DNA of 64,000 nt, from NCBI RefSeq assembly GCF_000014045.1, contig NC_008209.1:2937001-3001000 (forward strand), written 5' to 3'. The position numbers and the translations under genes are program-made. The stretch's first letter is position 1. The number at the start of each line of letters is the position of its first letter. Origin of the DNA: Roseobacter denitrificans OCh 114 (GTDB taxonomy: Bacteria; Pseudomonadota; Alphaproteobacteria; Rhodobacterales; Rhodobacteraceae). The notes below the pieces were generated by a model. It saw only the letters and a list, made by a program, of their open reading frames with translations. It was not told the DNA's origin and searched no databases. Below are positions 1 through 8,969 of the stretch, piece by piece.

Positions 1-3000
1 CCCGTCGCCCAGATCGGCCACAACCGGCGTTCCGGCGCCCGCTGTCAGCACATCGTCGCCATCCCCCAGCGCGAGAGTAACCAAGGGTGTCGCAGGTGTC
101 AGCAGCGTGTCGTGCATCGGGACGGTTTCGGTAAAGACCCGCGTTTCTGCCTGAAATGTTTCGTCGTTGCCCGGGATACCACTCGGTACCGTCACCTCGG
201 GAAAGAAATGCGCGACGTCAAACGAAATGTTTTTCGTGCCTGTCGTCACCACCCCTGTCAGTGTCACCGTATCTGCGAAGCCCGACCCTTCAAAGCGTTC
301 GAAACCGACCGCCGTGTCGCCCGCCGCATCGCCAGTGCCGCCGCCGCTGTTGTCCAGACGCACGCCTGCGCCGTCGCGCACAAGGTTCAGTTCGACGCCT
401 TCGGAGGCCAGCGCATAGCTGGCCGTATCCGTGCCGCCACGCCCGTCCATGGTGTCGGCGCCGCCGCCGCCTTCGATCCGGTTGTCACGCGCATCACCGC
501 TGATGATGTCGTTGTTCGCGGTGCCCAATACGTTCTCGATGCCAAAAAGCGTTGCATTGACGTAGGAACCGGGTGCGGTCTCATCTTCGCCCGGATTGGT
601 GAACACCGCCGTGCCATAAACGACGCGCTCCCCGGTAAAGGTGTTGATCGTGGTGTTGGTGGGTGCTGCATCCAGATCGACGATGGCGCGCGCCTCCGGC
701 CCGTCTGTCGGCAAAAAGTTCAGGCCCCGGTCAAACCGCAGGTCAAGCGTGTCGATGCCCGCACCGCCCCACAGGAACGAGCCCCAGTCGACGCGCGTAT
801 TCCCGGCCCCATCCACATCGCCCGTGACGGTCGCGCGCGATGCACCGGCAACCGCGTCATCCGGGTCCAGTGTCCGCAGACGTTCCAGAATGGTCGGGTT
901 GTTCTGCGGCTCGATCGTGCCCCCCTGACGCCCGAAGACCGGCACAGCCGTGTCTCCCGGCGGGTTGGTCAGGTTCTTCAGCGCCTGCCCCTCGCCAAAG
1001 CCCAAAATGTCGTCGCCCGCCGCGGCCTCGACGTAGTCGTCCCCGCCATTGCCGTAAAACGCTTCATCCGCGGCAGACCCAAACATCTCATCATCGCGGT
1101 CGGTGCCGATGATGCCTTCAACATTGGTGAAAGTGTCGCGCGACAGCACGCGGTCGGTGGAGGACAGACTGCCGATGGAGCGGATGTCGGAGGAATAGAA
1201 GGTCGAAACAATATCGCTGGAAGAAACGCCGCTGACGTTATCGGCAATAAACGTCCGCAGAGAGTCCCGGCCTGTTCCATCCACGAAATCATTGCTGGAG
1301 GCCAGCAAGGCCGAGCGCGTGAACCCGAACTGTTCAACGGTCTGGATGTTGACGTTGCGCCAGTCCGTTTCGATGTTGAAAAGGCCACGTTCAGTATAGT
1401 TGTAGCGACCGTTGACACTCACACTGGTGAAGATCGCGTTGCTGTTGACGTCCTCTTCGATGATTTCAGCCACACCATCGGCCATGCGCACACGCAGGAA
1501 TTGCTCCACCACAGCCTGATAGGTGAACGTGCCCGTGCGGTCCACATTTTCATCCCGGAAGGGCAGAATACCGCGTGGGTCACGATTGACAAAACGCACC
1601 GTGCCCGAAACCGACCCGGATGCAAGGCGCACGCCGCCCTCAAAACCGCCCAGCAGGTCAAATCCGTCGCCACCGTCAAAAGTATTGGTGCCTGACACGC
1701 GCCCCTCTTCGGCGCGCAAGAGCAGGTCGTTGCCGTCCTGCCCGAATATCGTGTCATTTCCGCCGCCCGCAACGATGCGGTCATCACCTGCGCCGCCTTC
1801 AATGATCATGCTGCGCTCGCCGCCCCGGAACAGATCGTTGAACGCCGAACCCTCGATCCGCTCGATGTCGATCAGCACGTCGCCCTGCGCCTCGCCCCGA
1901 AAGCCGAGCATCTGGGCACCGGGCACTTCGCGGATGAAAATGGAGGTGGTGCTATCGGCGTAGCTGGCCGTGTCGAGCCCTGCCCCGCCGTCCAGAACAT
2001 CCGCACCCAGCCCGCCGATCAAAACGTCATTGCCCGCCTCGCCGAGCAAGATATCCGCGCCACCACGCCCGGCAAGAAAACCGTCGCCTGCACTATCCTG
2101 CAACCTGTTGGCCCCGTCATCGCCCAACAGTGTCCCGAATGTCCCTGATACGCGGGTGATGTTCTCAAAGCCTGAAAACGTCACACCATCCGGCCCGGTG
2201 CCAGCTTGCAGATCAACCACACCGCTTGCAACAAGTGTGTCCGTCCCCGCTCCGCCCAGCAGGGTCATGCCGGGTGCAAGTTGGGCAAGATCGCTGCCGT
2301 TTTGATCACCAACGATGAATCGGTCATCGCCGTCCCCAAGGTCAATGTTGAGCGCCGGTGCCGTCACCTCGCGCCGGAACAGCCCGGTCGCCTCGACCAC
2401 ATCATCACCTCCGAGCGTAGAGACGTCGCGCAATTCGGCCAAATCGCCGGGGCTTGCCAGATCCAACCGCAGGACATCCGCAAAATCGGTCAACCGCCAG
2501 CGCTCGACGTTGCTGACCTCTGTCACGGCGCCCAGCGTGCCATCGCTGTTGATCTCGGCGGCGGTTTCGACACCATCGTTCAACAGCACGTTGATACCTG
2601 CGCGCGCGCCCGCAGGCAGCAGGCCCTGATGCGCGCTCGTCAGCACCGCCCCGGTCAGGTCGCTGAAATCAACCGTGTCAATGCCATCGCCGCCGTCGAC
2701 GGTATCGGCACCTTCACCGGGGAAAAGGGTATCATCGCCCTCAAGCCCCAGAAGCCTGTCGTCGCCCGCGAGACCGACGATGACATCGGCCTGCGCCGTG
2801 CCGCGCAGTTCGGGGTTACCCGCACTGGCGAGGATCACGTTGGCCGCTGCCAGATCGGCATTTGCCTGATCAAGTGTCTGTTGCAGCGCATCACGTTCGG
2901 CAACACGCGCGTTGAGCAAGGCATTGGCCTGCGCCACATTGGCTTGCGCCTGGTTGCGGTTGTCGGTAGCCTCCTGAAGGTCGGCCGCTGAAACGAGGCC

Positions 3001-5307
3001 GCGATTGAAAAGAACCTGAAACTGCGAAAGTGTTGCCTGAGCGGCAGCAAACTGGGCACCTGCCAGATTTGCCGCTTCCTGGGCGGGGGGAATTGCCGCG
3101 ACAGCGGCGGCCAACAACGGTGTGGTGTCATCAATGACCACCTGCGCCGCATCGGCTTGCTGCTGCGCGGCAGCGACGGCCACAGCGTCAACATTATCGT
3201 CGTCTTCGGTGCCGACGATGGCCCCGGGCGCCAGTTCGCCCTGTGCCTCGTCTCCGCCCAGCAGAAATGACGTTGTGCGGCTGTCGGTGATCGAGAATGT
3301 CTCGTCAAACAGCGTGATCAGATCCGCGTTAAACAGTGGGATCGTCTCGTCAAAGAGCGGCCCCACGCCCAGATCCAGACCCACGCCGACCGAAAACGGC
3401 CCCAGATCGACGCTGGCGTTGAACCCGGCCTCGAATTCCAGCCCCGACAGCAGCAGCGACAGATCGAATTCCAGCCCCGTGGTGCTGCGCACAATCGGGC
3501 GCGCCTCGGTCTCGACCTCCACGAATATCTGCTCGCCACCATAGATCACATTGAGCGCCGACAGATCGCTCAGGAAATCCGTTTCCGTCAGCCCGGCGGG
3601 CGCTTCGACATCCACCAGGCGAAAGACGGTCGAATCCGGATCAAATGCCACCGGAATGACTTCGGTTGTCTCCGGCCCGTTGATCTGGCTGCTGATGATA
3701 TAGCCGAATTGCACGCCCGTCAGATCAAGGTCGACGTTCTGATTTGCGCCCAGTTGCGGCGCGGATTCGATGATCGGGGCGTTGCCCAGGGCATCCAACG
3801 GCTCGAATGGCCCGCCGTCACGACTGATGCCAAGCACAGCCGATACACCGCCCACATCCCCGGTAAAGGCCCCGGGGATCGCGCGTTCAAGGTCCACAAA
3901 CAATTCGATATCGCGGGCCACCTGTGTGGATTGCGCCGCCAGTTCCGATAGCCGCTGTGCCACCGCGTCGCTGGTGAAGGAGCCGGAGGCATCAAACAGA
4001 AGCTGCTTTTTCGTCTGCGCGACCTGCACCGCGACCGCATCGCCCTTCTCGCCCTCTGGCGTGGCTTCGAAGAACGACACTTTGGTGGCGATCTCGGGCG
4101 TCAGCTCGAATTCCTGCGCCAGCGGGAAGGCAGCGCGCAGTTCCACATCGAGCAAGTTGTAGTAGAAATCAATGGCCAGTTCGAAGGGGCTGGCGTCCTC
4201 ATCGGTCTCGCCGTTGTTGCTGTTGAAAAGCTCCCAGCCCAGTTCAAGCGGCGGAAAGGCACCGCCGGTCGCAAGTGTCGTCAGCCCATCCAGATCGAGA
4301 ACGAGCGCCGCCAGATCATCCTTGTTGCCCCTGCCCGTGGCGTCATCCTCGATCACGCCGTTGACGACGCGTTTGCCGGGATCCGCCACATAGACCCCGT
4401 CAACTTCCTTGGACGCAACATTGATGTTGGGGACAAACAATTCGATCCGGCCGATGTCGATCTCGGGGCGTTCGGGCACGCGGCCTGTCGGCTGATCGCC
4501 CGTGACGCCGGTACTGGCATCGGCACGGTCCTCCGGCAGCGTCGTGTCGAAAAAGGCGTTCAGCGGCACCGAAATGCCCCGGAACTCACCATTCGCATTT
4601 TCAATCGGCTCCAGCCCCAGCAGGCTGATGATGTTCTGTGTGCCGACGCCCAGCACATTGAGCGGATCAGCGCCCCCTTCATCATCCAAACGCGCCGTGT
4701 CCACGGAAATCAGCGGAATCGACGTGGAGGCATTGAAATCAACCGGCGTGAAGGTCGTGTTCGACCCCAGAATACCAACCTCCGCCCCGAGGACCACATC
4801 CAGTTCGTTAATGAGGTTCATCTCGAAGATCAGGCTGGGAAACCGGGTCTGAAACCCTGTCTCAGCACTGGCACCGGGATTGAAAGTTGTGTCGAAAAAC
4901 AGATCAATCAGATCACCCGAGGCGATATCTGGCGCGAGTGTCGGATAGGCCACGACAAGGTCATAGGGCAGAACCGCCGCGATCTGGCCCGGTGTGATCA
5001 GGTCCGGATCCTCCGGGTCATCCGCGCCTTTTTCAAGCCCTGCAGTAATCTCAAGCCCCATGCGTGCGCCAAGCTCACCAAACAGACGGGCTGTGAGCAC
5101 CTCCGTCTCGCCAAGAAACGGCAAATCCATGACCACAGGGCCGCCCACGCTGAAGGGGGTTGTGCGCAACTCGTCCCCGCCAATGCCAAAGAACATCGGT
5201 TCAATCGGGTCCCCCCCCGCGCCGGGGCCAAACTGGCTGTCCTTGGGTGTGAAAGTTACGGTGGTGGCGACGACGTTGTAATTGCTGCCGAAATACGAAA
5301 TGGCCAT
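1..5307 (-). CDS. giant RTX (hemolysin-type calcium-binding repeat) protein, C-terminus outside window
   Basis: Open frame with no stop from an ATG at 5307 to the window edge, at least 1769 residues. The ATG follows GGATGGAGACAG, a good ribosome site. Residues 1 to about 680 have no obvious repeats and no Sec signal peptide, as in type I secretion substrates. Residues about 680-825 are rich in Ala and Gln and look like a coiled coil. From about 830 onward, clusters of RTX nonapeptides appear (for example GLEGDDTL, GGAGDDRI, GGGNDTIFG, GDARDNRIEGGGGAD), separated by 100-250-residue non-repeat segments. Such proteins usually leave the cell through an HlyB/HlyD/TolC system and fold on binding calcium. 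No transporter genes are visible here. The function (adhesin, S-layer or exoenzyme) cannot be read from the sequence. The secretion signal, normally C-terminal, lies outside the window. Confidence 0.9.
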   Translation of the reverse strand, partial: MAISYFGSNYNVVATTVTFTPKDSQFGPGAGGDPIEPMFFGIGGDELRTTPFSVGGPVVMDLPFLGETEVLTARLFGELGARMGLEITAGLEKGADDPEDPDLITPGQIAAVLPYDLVVAYPTLAPDIASGDLIDLFFDTTFNPGASAETGFQTRFPSLIFEMNLINELDVVLGAEVGILGSNTTFTPVDFNASTSIPLISVDTARLDDEGGADPLNVLGVGTQNIISLLGLEPIENANGEFRGISVPLNAFFDTTLPEDRADASTGVTGDQPTGRVPERPEIDIGRIELFVPNINVASKEVDGVYVADPGKRVVNGVIEDDATGRGNKDDLAALVLDLDGLTTLATGGAFPPLELGWELFNSNNGETDEDASPFELAIDFYYNLLDVELRAAFPLAQEFELTPEIATKVSFFEATPEGEKGDAVAVQVAQTKKQLLFDASGSFTSDAVAQRLSELAAQSTQVARDIELFVDLERAIPGAFTGDVGGVSAVLGISRDGGPFEPLDALGNAPIIESAPQLGANQNVDLDLTGVQFGYIISSQINGPETTEVIPVAFDPDSTVFRLVDVEAPAGLTETDFLSDLSALNVIYGGEQIFVEVETEARPIVRSTTGLEFDLSLLLSGLEFEAGFNASVDLGPFSVGVGLDLGVGPLFDETIPLFNADLITLFDETFSITDSRTTSFLLGGDEAQGELAPGAIVGTEDDDNVDAVAVAAAQQQADAAQVVIDDTTPLLAAAVAAIPPAQEAANLAGAQFAAAQATLSQFQVLFNRGLVSAADLQEATDNRNQAQANVAQANALLNARVAERDALQQTLDQANADLAAANVILASAGNPELRGTAQADVIVGLAGDDRLLGLEGDDTLFPGEGADTVDGGDGIDTVDFSDLTGAVLTSAHQGLLPAGARAGINVLLNDGVETAAEINSDGTLGAVTEVSNVERWRLTDFADVLRLDLASPGDLAELRDVSTLGGDDVVEATGLFRREVTAPALNIDLGDGDDRFIVGDQNGSDLAQLAPGMTLLGGAGTDTLVASGVVDLQAGTGPDGVTFSGFENITRVSGTFGTLLGDDGANRLQDSAGDGFLAGRGGADILLGEAGNDVLIGGLGADVLDGGAGLDTASYADSTTSIFIREVPGAQMLGFRGEAQGDVLIDIERIEGSAFNDLFRGGERSMIIEGGAGDDRIVAGGGNDTIFGQDGNDLLLRAEEGRVSGTNTFDGGDGFDLLGGFEGGVRLASGSVSGTVRFVNRDPRGILPFRDENVDRTGTFTYQAVVEQFLRVRMADGVAEIIEEDVNSNAIFTSVSVNGRYNYTERGLFNIETDWRNVNIQTVEQFGFTRSALLASSNDFVDGTGRDSLRTFIADNVSGVSSSDIVSTFYSSDIRSIGSLSSTDRVLSRDTFTNVEGIIGTDRDDEMFGSAADEAFYGNGGDDYVEAAAGDDILGFGEGQALKNLTNPPGDTAVPVFGRQGGTIEPQNNPTILERLRTLDPDDAVAGASRATVTGDVDGAGNTRVDWGSFLWGGAGIDTLDLRFDRGLNFLPTDGPEARAIVDLDAAPTNTTINTFTGERVVYGTAVFTNPGEDETAPGSYVNATLFGIENVLGTANNDIISGDARDNRIEGGGGADTMDGRGGTDTASYALASEGVELNLVRDGAGVRLDNSGGGTGDAAGDTAVGFERFEGSGFADTVTLTGVVTTGTKNISFDVAHFFPEVTVPSGIPGNDETFQAETRVFTETVPMHDTLLTPATPLVTLALGDGDDVLTAGAGTPVVADLGDG

Positions 5308-6041
5308 TAATCTGTCTCCATCCGGGTGTTCCAGTCCGAGAACGGTTTCTCGGAAAGACCAGCCCGGGTTTTTAAAAGGCTATGCATGAACCACCAAGGT
5401 GGATCATCACGATAAATTTTATTTTAATTTGGGCTTTACGGTATTTAGACGCTGACACTGCGTCAACTGATTTAGCCTGTTTTCAGCGGCCGTTAGGCCC
5501 GAAATAGCGGCTTTGAGGGTCATATTCTAGCCCTGCGCGAACCCTGAACCGCCAAGTCGCGCAAGGGCATTAGCGACGTATAAACCGCGTCGTTGATCCC
5601 GTGCCAGATGGCCCGGTTGAAAAACCTTCAACTCAGGACCCCGCCTTGGGTCTTCACCACAAAGCGGCTCTGTGCAAGCGAGACGAAACCAAGCGCAATT
5701 TCACCATGAACGGTGCCAACGTAAGGAGATCCAAAGTTCTCCGTCATCGCAAACAATGCCGCAAAACCCGCCCTGCAAACGTGGATCTGGACACCTGCCG
5801 CACGGCCAAAAGAGACCCATAGGCGTTATTTTGCGGTTGATCGGAGCAAGCGGCAGCAGACGGTGCAGGCTTCTTCATCCAAGAGCACTGAAACCCACAC
5901 CCGAGCGAGACACTGCCCGAACCGCCCCCCGAAAGAGATAAGTCGTTTTTTATCATAAGGTTGTGTTATCAGGCGCGACACAAGGAAAAAGTGCCAATTT
6001 CACCTTGTGTTACAGGTAGCCACGCGGCTATACCCGTCAGC
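5308..6041. other. intergenic region upstream of the RTX gene and tRNA-Ser
   Basis: About 730 bases without a convincing gene. Short open frames here lack ribosome sites and family resemblance. The AT-rich stretch near 5410-5460 is the likely promoter area of the leftward RTX gene. A perfect inverted repeat CCACC-AA-GGTGG at 5391-5402 lies about 85 bases upstream of its start and could be an operator. Nothing else is recognised. Confidence 0.5.
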
Positions 6042-6131
6042 GGAGACGTGGCCGAGTGGTCGAAGGCGCTCCCCTGCTAAGGGAGTAGGCCCGGAAGGGT
6101 CTCGAGGGTTCGAATCCCTTCGTCTCCGCCA
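6042..6131 (+). tRNA. tRNA-Ser(GCT)
   Basis: The acceptor stem GGAGACG (6042-6048) pairs with CGTCTCC (6121-6127), followed by discriminator G and an encoded CCA (6129-6131). The anticodon stem CTCCC/GGGAG encloses the loop CTGCTAA, giving anticodon GCT for AGC/AGT serine codons. A long variable arm (TAGGCCCGGAAGGGTCT region) is typical of class II serine tRNAs, and the T-arm contains GGTTCGAATCC. The 3' end is used as the insertion site of the following island and is left intact. Confidence 0.97.
6115..6131 (+). repeat. attL, 17-bp direct repeat at the tRNA-Ser 3' end
   Basis: TCCCTTCGTCTCCGCCA, identical to 9756-9772. The flanking bases differ on both sides (A versus C before, T versus C after), so 17 bp is the full identity. 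It lies 66 bases upstream of the integrase start. Confidence 0.9.
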
Positions 6132-6197
6132 TAATACGCTAAAACAATGACTTAGGTCTTGGACAGGCAAGTGCGACACAGAGTGGAGCATATGCCC

Positions 6198-7772
6198 ATG
6201 AAACTGTCCGCCTACCTCTCGCCGTCGCGCCACGGGGTCTACTACTTCCGCTGGCCACTCCCTCAGGCTGAGGAACAAAAGCGCCGCACTGTCAGAATAT
6301 CCTTGCGCACCAAGTGCCCAGATCGGGCTGGCGATCTTGCCCGTCATCTTGCATCCTGTGGCAGATTGATACGCGAGAACAAAACTTTGGCTAGGCTCAG
6401 ACAAGATGAGATGCGGGACATCGTGCGGAGTTACTTTGCAGCTTCGCTGGATCGTTATGTGGAGCGTTTGAACGACACCGGGTTGCCTGAGCGGTCCCTT
6501 GATGCCCTGCGCCAAGAGCTAGACGTCCACGAGGACGCCATAGGCGGTTTTGACGACCTGTCGGACCTTTACCTTGACACAGGCACCTTGGACAGCTTCC
6601 GGGCCTCAGCGGGCCTTACAGAGGCTCAGTGGGCCGAAAATGAGCCAGCCCTGCGCCAAGAAATGCGCAAGGCCCGCCGGGATCAGATCAAAGCCATTCT
6701 AAGCGCCGCTGAGAGCCTTGAAGGCTATTCCTTCACCAAACCATGCCAGACTGCGCCAAGGCCACCACAGGCCCGCTCCGCGTCTCTGGGAGAGGCAATC
6801 GAAGACTTCATGGCTGAGCCGCAATGGTCCGACCATATGGCCGCAAAAGCAAGAGCCTTCTTGTCTGTGCTTTTGGAGTATTTCGGGCCTGATCGCAGGA
6901 TGGCGGACATAACGCGCCATGACGCTGCCGAAGTCAAAAAGGTGGTGCAGTCCTTGCCGATCAATCGGAAAACCAAGACTGAAACGAAAGACTTACCGCT
7001 GCTTGAGGCGATAGAAGTGCCGGGAATGAAGAAGGTATCTGTTGAGACGGTGAATAACCATATGGCCATGTTCTATCGCTTCTGGAAATGGGCGGTTACG
7101 CATGGAAAGGCGACTGAAAAGTTGTTTGAAGAGATGAAAATCACTGCGCGGAAAAAGCCGGATGATGGACGCAAGGCATTCTCGCCAGCCCAAACCAAGC
7201 GATTGTTTCAAGAACTGACTGAGAACACGTCCGGGTTTGTGAAGGAAGACGATCACAAGTGGGGTGCGCTTCTGGGTCTCTATACGGGTGCAAGACTGCG
7301 TGAGATTGCCCAGCTTGACGTCACCGACATCCGACAAGAAGGCGACATCTGGTTTATCGACATCAATGATGACGGGCCAAACAAGAGCCTCAAGACCCCT
7401 GCCGCCAAGCGCCGTGTTCCTGTCCACTCGGATTTGATCCAACTTGGCTTCCTCGATTGGGTCGCGGCAAAGCCCGAAGGACAACGCCTGTTCCTGTCCT
7501 TTAGCTACAATGCCAAGGAAGGTTATGGCCGCAACTTGGGTCGCCGGTTCAACAACGTGCTCTTGCCGGGACTGGGCATGAAGGAGGGCGGTCTGGTGTT
7601 CCACAGCTTGCGACACACGATGGTCACGCGGCTTGCACAGGCGGGTGTGCCAGAACCACTGTTTCAGGAGATTGTCGGCCACGAGCGCCAAGGCGTGGCG
7701 CAACAGGTCTATTTCAAGGAAGGGCACACGCTGGTGCAGAAACAAGAAGCCCTTGAGAAGTTTAAGGTTTAG
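6198..7772 (+). CDS. tyrosine recombinase/integrase of the tRNA-Ser island
   Basis: Phage-type integrase of 524 residues expected to catalyse island insertion and excision at the tRNA-Ser site. The N-terminus (MKLSAYLSPSRHGVYYFRW) is of the type seen in rhodobacterial island integrases. A core-binding region lies at about 195-310 and the catalytic domain at about 325-515. Catalytic residues seen are R366 (TGARLRE), H469 and R472 (FHSLRH), H495 (VGHER) and Y505 (QQVYF). The start at 6198 is chosen because GGAG at 6185-6188 sits nine bases upstream. A TTG at 6159 and an ATG at 6192 are in the same frame but are worse placed. It lies directly downstream of attL and its stop overlaps the convergent XRE gene by 4 bp. 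It appears intact. Confidence 0.93.
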   Translation: MKLSAYLSPSRHGVYYFRWPLPQAEEQKRRTVRISLRTKCPDRAGDLARHLASCGRLIRENKTLARLRQDEMRDIVRSYFAASLDRYVERLNDTGLPERSLDALRQELDVHEDAIGGFDDLSDLYLDTGTLDSFRASAGLTEAQWAENEPALRQEMRKARRDQIKAILSAAESLEGYSFTKPCQTAPRPPQARSASLGEAIEDFMAEPQWSDHMAAKARAFLSVLLEYFGPDRRMADITRHDAAEVKKVVQSLPINRKTKTETKDLPLLEAIEVPGMKKVSVETVNNHMAMFYRFWKWAVTHGKATEKLFEEMKITARKKPDDGRKAFSPAQTKRLFQELTENTSGFVKEDDHKWGALLGLYTGARLREIAQLDVTDIRQEGDIWFIDINDDGPNKSLKTPAAKRRVPVHSDLIQLGFLDWVAAKPEGQRLFLSFSYNAKEGYGRNLGRRFNNVLLPGLGMKEGGLVFHSLRHTMVTRLAQAGVPEPLFQEIVGHERQGVAQQVYFKEGHTLVQKQEALEKFKV

Positions 7773-8035
7773 GGGCGTTGTCCTTCGCCGTGCAAGCCGC
7801 CTGCAAGTGCGGTGATAGTCTGGTGTGCCACGTCAATACTATCGCAAGCCATCATCCACTTGGCGAACTCGATCACGTCCAGCCTTCGTTCCTGCGTCTC
7901 GACCTTGGCAACAAAGGACTGTGGCTTGTCCAATCGCTCTGCCAAGTCAGCTTGGGTCAGACCTGCATCAAGGCGCACCTGCCTGAGCCGCTGGCACAGG
8001 TAAACATGTTCAGGTGTGCGAAGTGTCTTGGTCAA
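7769..8035 (-). CDS. XRE-family helix-turn-helix regulator
   Basis: Small DNA-binding protein of 88 residues. The helix-turn-helix covers about residues 14-50 (RLRQVRLDAGLTQADLAERL followed by the QSFVAKVE recognition helix), the Cro/CI type. It overlaps the integrase tail to tail by 4 bp and diverges from the two exported-protein genes. The frame starts at a TTG at 8035; a weak AGGCAG lies upstream. A perfect 9-bp inverted repeat ends three bases upstream of this codon, suggesting autoregulation. It is inferred to control the island's integrase or the divergent cargo genes. Confidence 0.85.
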   Translation of the reverse strand: MTKTLRTPEHVYLCQRLRQVRLDAGLTQADLAERLDKPQSFVAKVETQERRLDVIEFAKWMMACDSIDVAHQTITALAGGLHGEGQRP

Positions 8036-8037
8036 GT

Positions 8038-8066
8038 GACTGCCTGTTGATCGAATGCAGGCAGTC
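8038..8066. promoter_or_regulatory. palindromic operator candidate for the XRE regulator
   Basis: GACTGCCTG at 8038-8046 and CAGGCAGTC at 8058-8066 form a perfect inverted repeat with 9-bp arms and 11-bp spacing. It lies immediately upstream of the XRE start codon in the 124-bp divergent region. Size and symmetry suit a dimeric Cro/CI-like protein. Binding is inferred. Confidence 0.5.
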
Positions 8067-8079
8067 GGGTAATCCCAAG

Positions 8080-8105
8080 TCAGGATAATACCATTTCAGG
8101 ATAAT
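8080..8105. repeat. 16-bp-period direct repeat in the divergent promoter region
   Basis: TCAGGATAAT occurs at 8080-8089 and again at 8096-8105, offset by 16 bp. Read leftward each copy contains ATTATCC, and TATTAT at 8084-8089 would suit a -10 element for the XRE gene. It could be paired operator half-sites or duplicated promoter elements. Confidence 0.4.
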
Positions 8106-8159
8106 CGTGGCGTCACTCAGGTCGCCGTTTTGTTTGGATTTTTGTGGAAAGGAAGACCT

Positions 8160-8597
8160 ATGCTGAAACGACTGCTATGCTTGTCCTTGCTAGGGCAGGC
8201 AGCCTGCTCGACAACTGCGAACCTCTATCCCGTGTCAGGGCCGATGAGCCAACAAAGCCCTGTGCCGACGCTGGTTGCCACGGTTGATGGCATCACCGGA
8301 AATACCGGGGGCTTTTCCTTTTCTATGCCAACTGGGGCAGTCTGCACCGGCAAGTGGTCATCCGTTGCACCTCAGTCTGCGAGCGTAACAACAGGGTCGC
8401 TTTTCTCGCAGTTCGGTTCAGTAGCTGGCTATTCAACCACAGTCGGAAATGTTCCGGGTGTCAACAAAGGGCAAGCGTTCGCGACATGTTCAGACAATAC
8501 AAGGTTTGACGTGGAGTTTTTCACAGGCAGCGGTACAGCCAATGGCTATGGAATAGCTAAGGACACAAATGGCAATGTTTACAAAATGCTGTTCTAA
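8160..8597 (+). CDS. small exported protein, possible lipoprotein (island cargo 1)
   Basis: Predicted 145-residue secreted or outer-membrane-associated protein of unknown function. The N-terminus MLKRLLCLSLLGQAAC has a positive, hydrophobic signal ending at Cys16, a weak lipobox because position -3 is Gln. The mature part is rich in Gly, Ser and Thr, has two further cysteines near residues 60 and 110, and looks like a compact beta structure (short alternating segments such as GGFSFSMPTG). AAAGGAAG at 8148-8155 supports the ATG at 8160 rather than an upstream ATG at 8130. It is probably co-transcribed with the next gene, 9 bp downstream, and both diverge from the XRE regulator. No family is recognised with confidence. 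Confidence 0.8.
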   Translation: MLKRLLCLSLLGQAACSTTANLYPVSGPMSQQSPVPTLVATVDGITGNTGGFSFSMPTGAVCTGKWSSVAPQSASVTTGSLFSQFGSVAGYSTTVGNVPGVNKGQAFATCSDNTRFDVEFFTGSGTANGYGIAKDTNGNVYKMLF

Positions 8598-8606
8598 GGC
8601 GAAGCG

Positions 8607-8969
8607 ATGAATATCACCATTCACATGTCGTTGGCGGCGCTTCTGGTGTTTGGCTTGACAGGCAAAGCGCAAGCCTACTGCCCTGAACCCAGCTATTGGC
8701 GCGGCATTTCCTTCGAAACACAAGTCGAGAGTTATCTCGAATACTTGCTGTGCCTACACAATGGACAGGTGGGAACACTCAACGAACTTTCCATACAGCA
8801 GAGTTCGATGCGATCTGAAATCGCAACTGTCTCGGACCGGTCGGATGAAGCGCTCAAACAGCTTCTCTCGATGTATGTTGAACTTGGCACAACCAATGCA
8901 GAACTCGTGGCAAAGGTTGAGATGCTGGAAGAACGATTGCAAGCCCTTGAGTTGCGCGCGCCCGAATAA
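8607..8969 (+). CDS. small secreted coiled-coil protein (island cargo 2)
   Basis: Predicted periplasmic or secreted protein of 120 residues with no recognised function. A signal peptide (residues 1 to about 23, ending GKAQA) precedes YCPEPS. The mature N-terminus has two cysteines, near residues 25 and 50. From about residue 55 to the end the chain is a long amphipathic helix with heptad-like Leu spacing (for example LVAKVEMLEERLQALEL), so it probably forms a coiled coil and oligomerises. It starts 9 bp after the preceding exported protein, so the two may act together at the cell surface. Confidence 0.75.
   Translation: MNITIHMSLAALLVFGLTGKAQAYCPEPSYWRGISFETQVESYLEYLLCLHNGQVGTLNELSIQQSSMRSEIATVSDRSDEALKQLLSMYVELGTTNAELVAKVEMLEERLQALELRAPE

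Noticed and set aside
112..1695. 527-codon plus-strand open frame opposite the RTX gene
   Set aside because: It is codon-aligned with the leftward RTX frame, so it lacks stops by composition. Its product is Arg/His/Ala-rich without any motif, whereas the minus strand shows clear RTX repeats.
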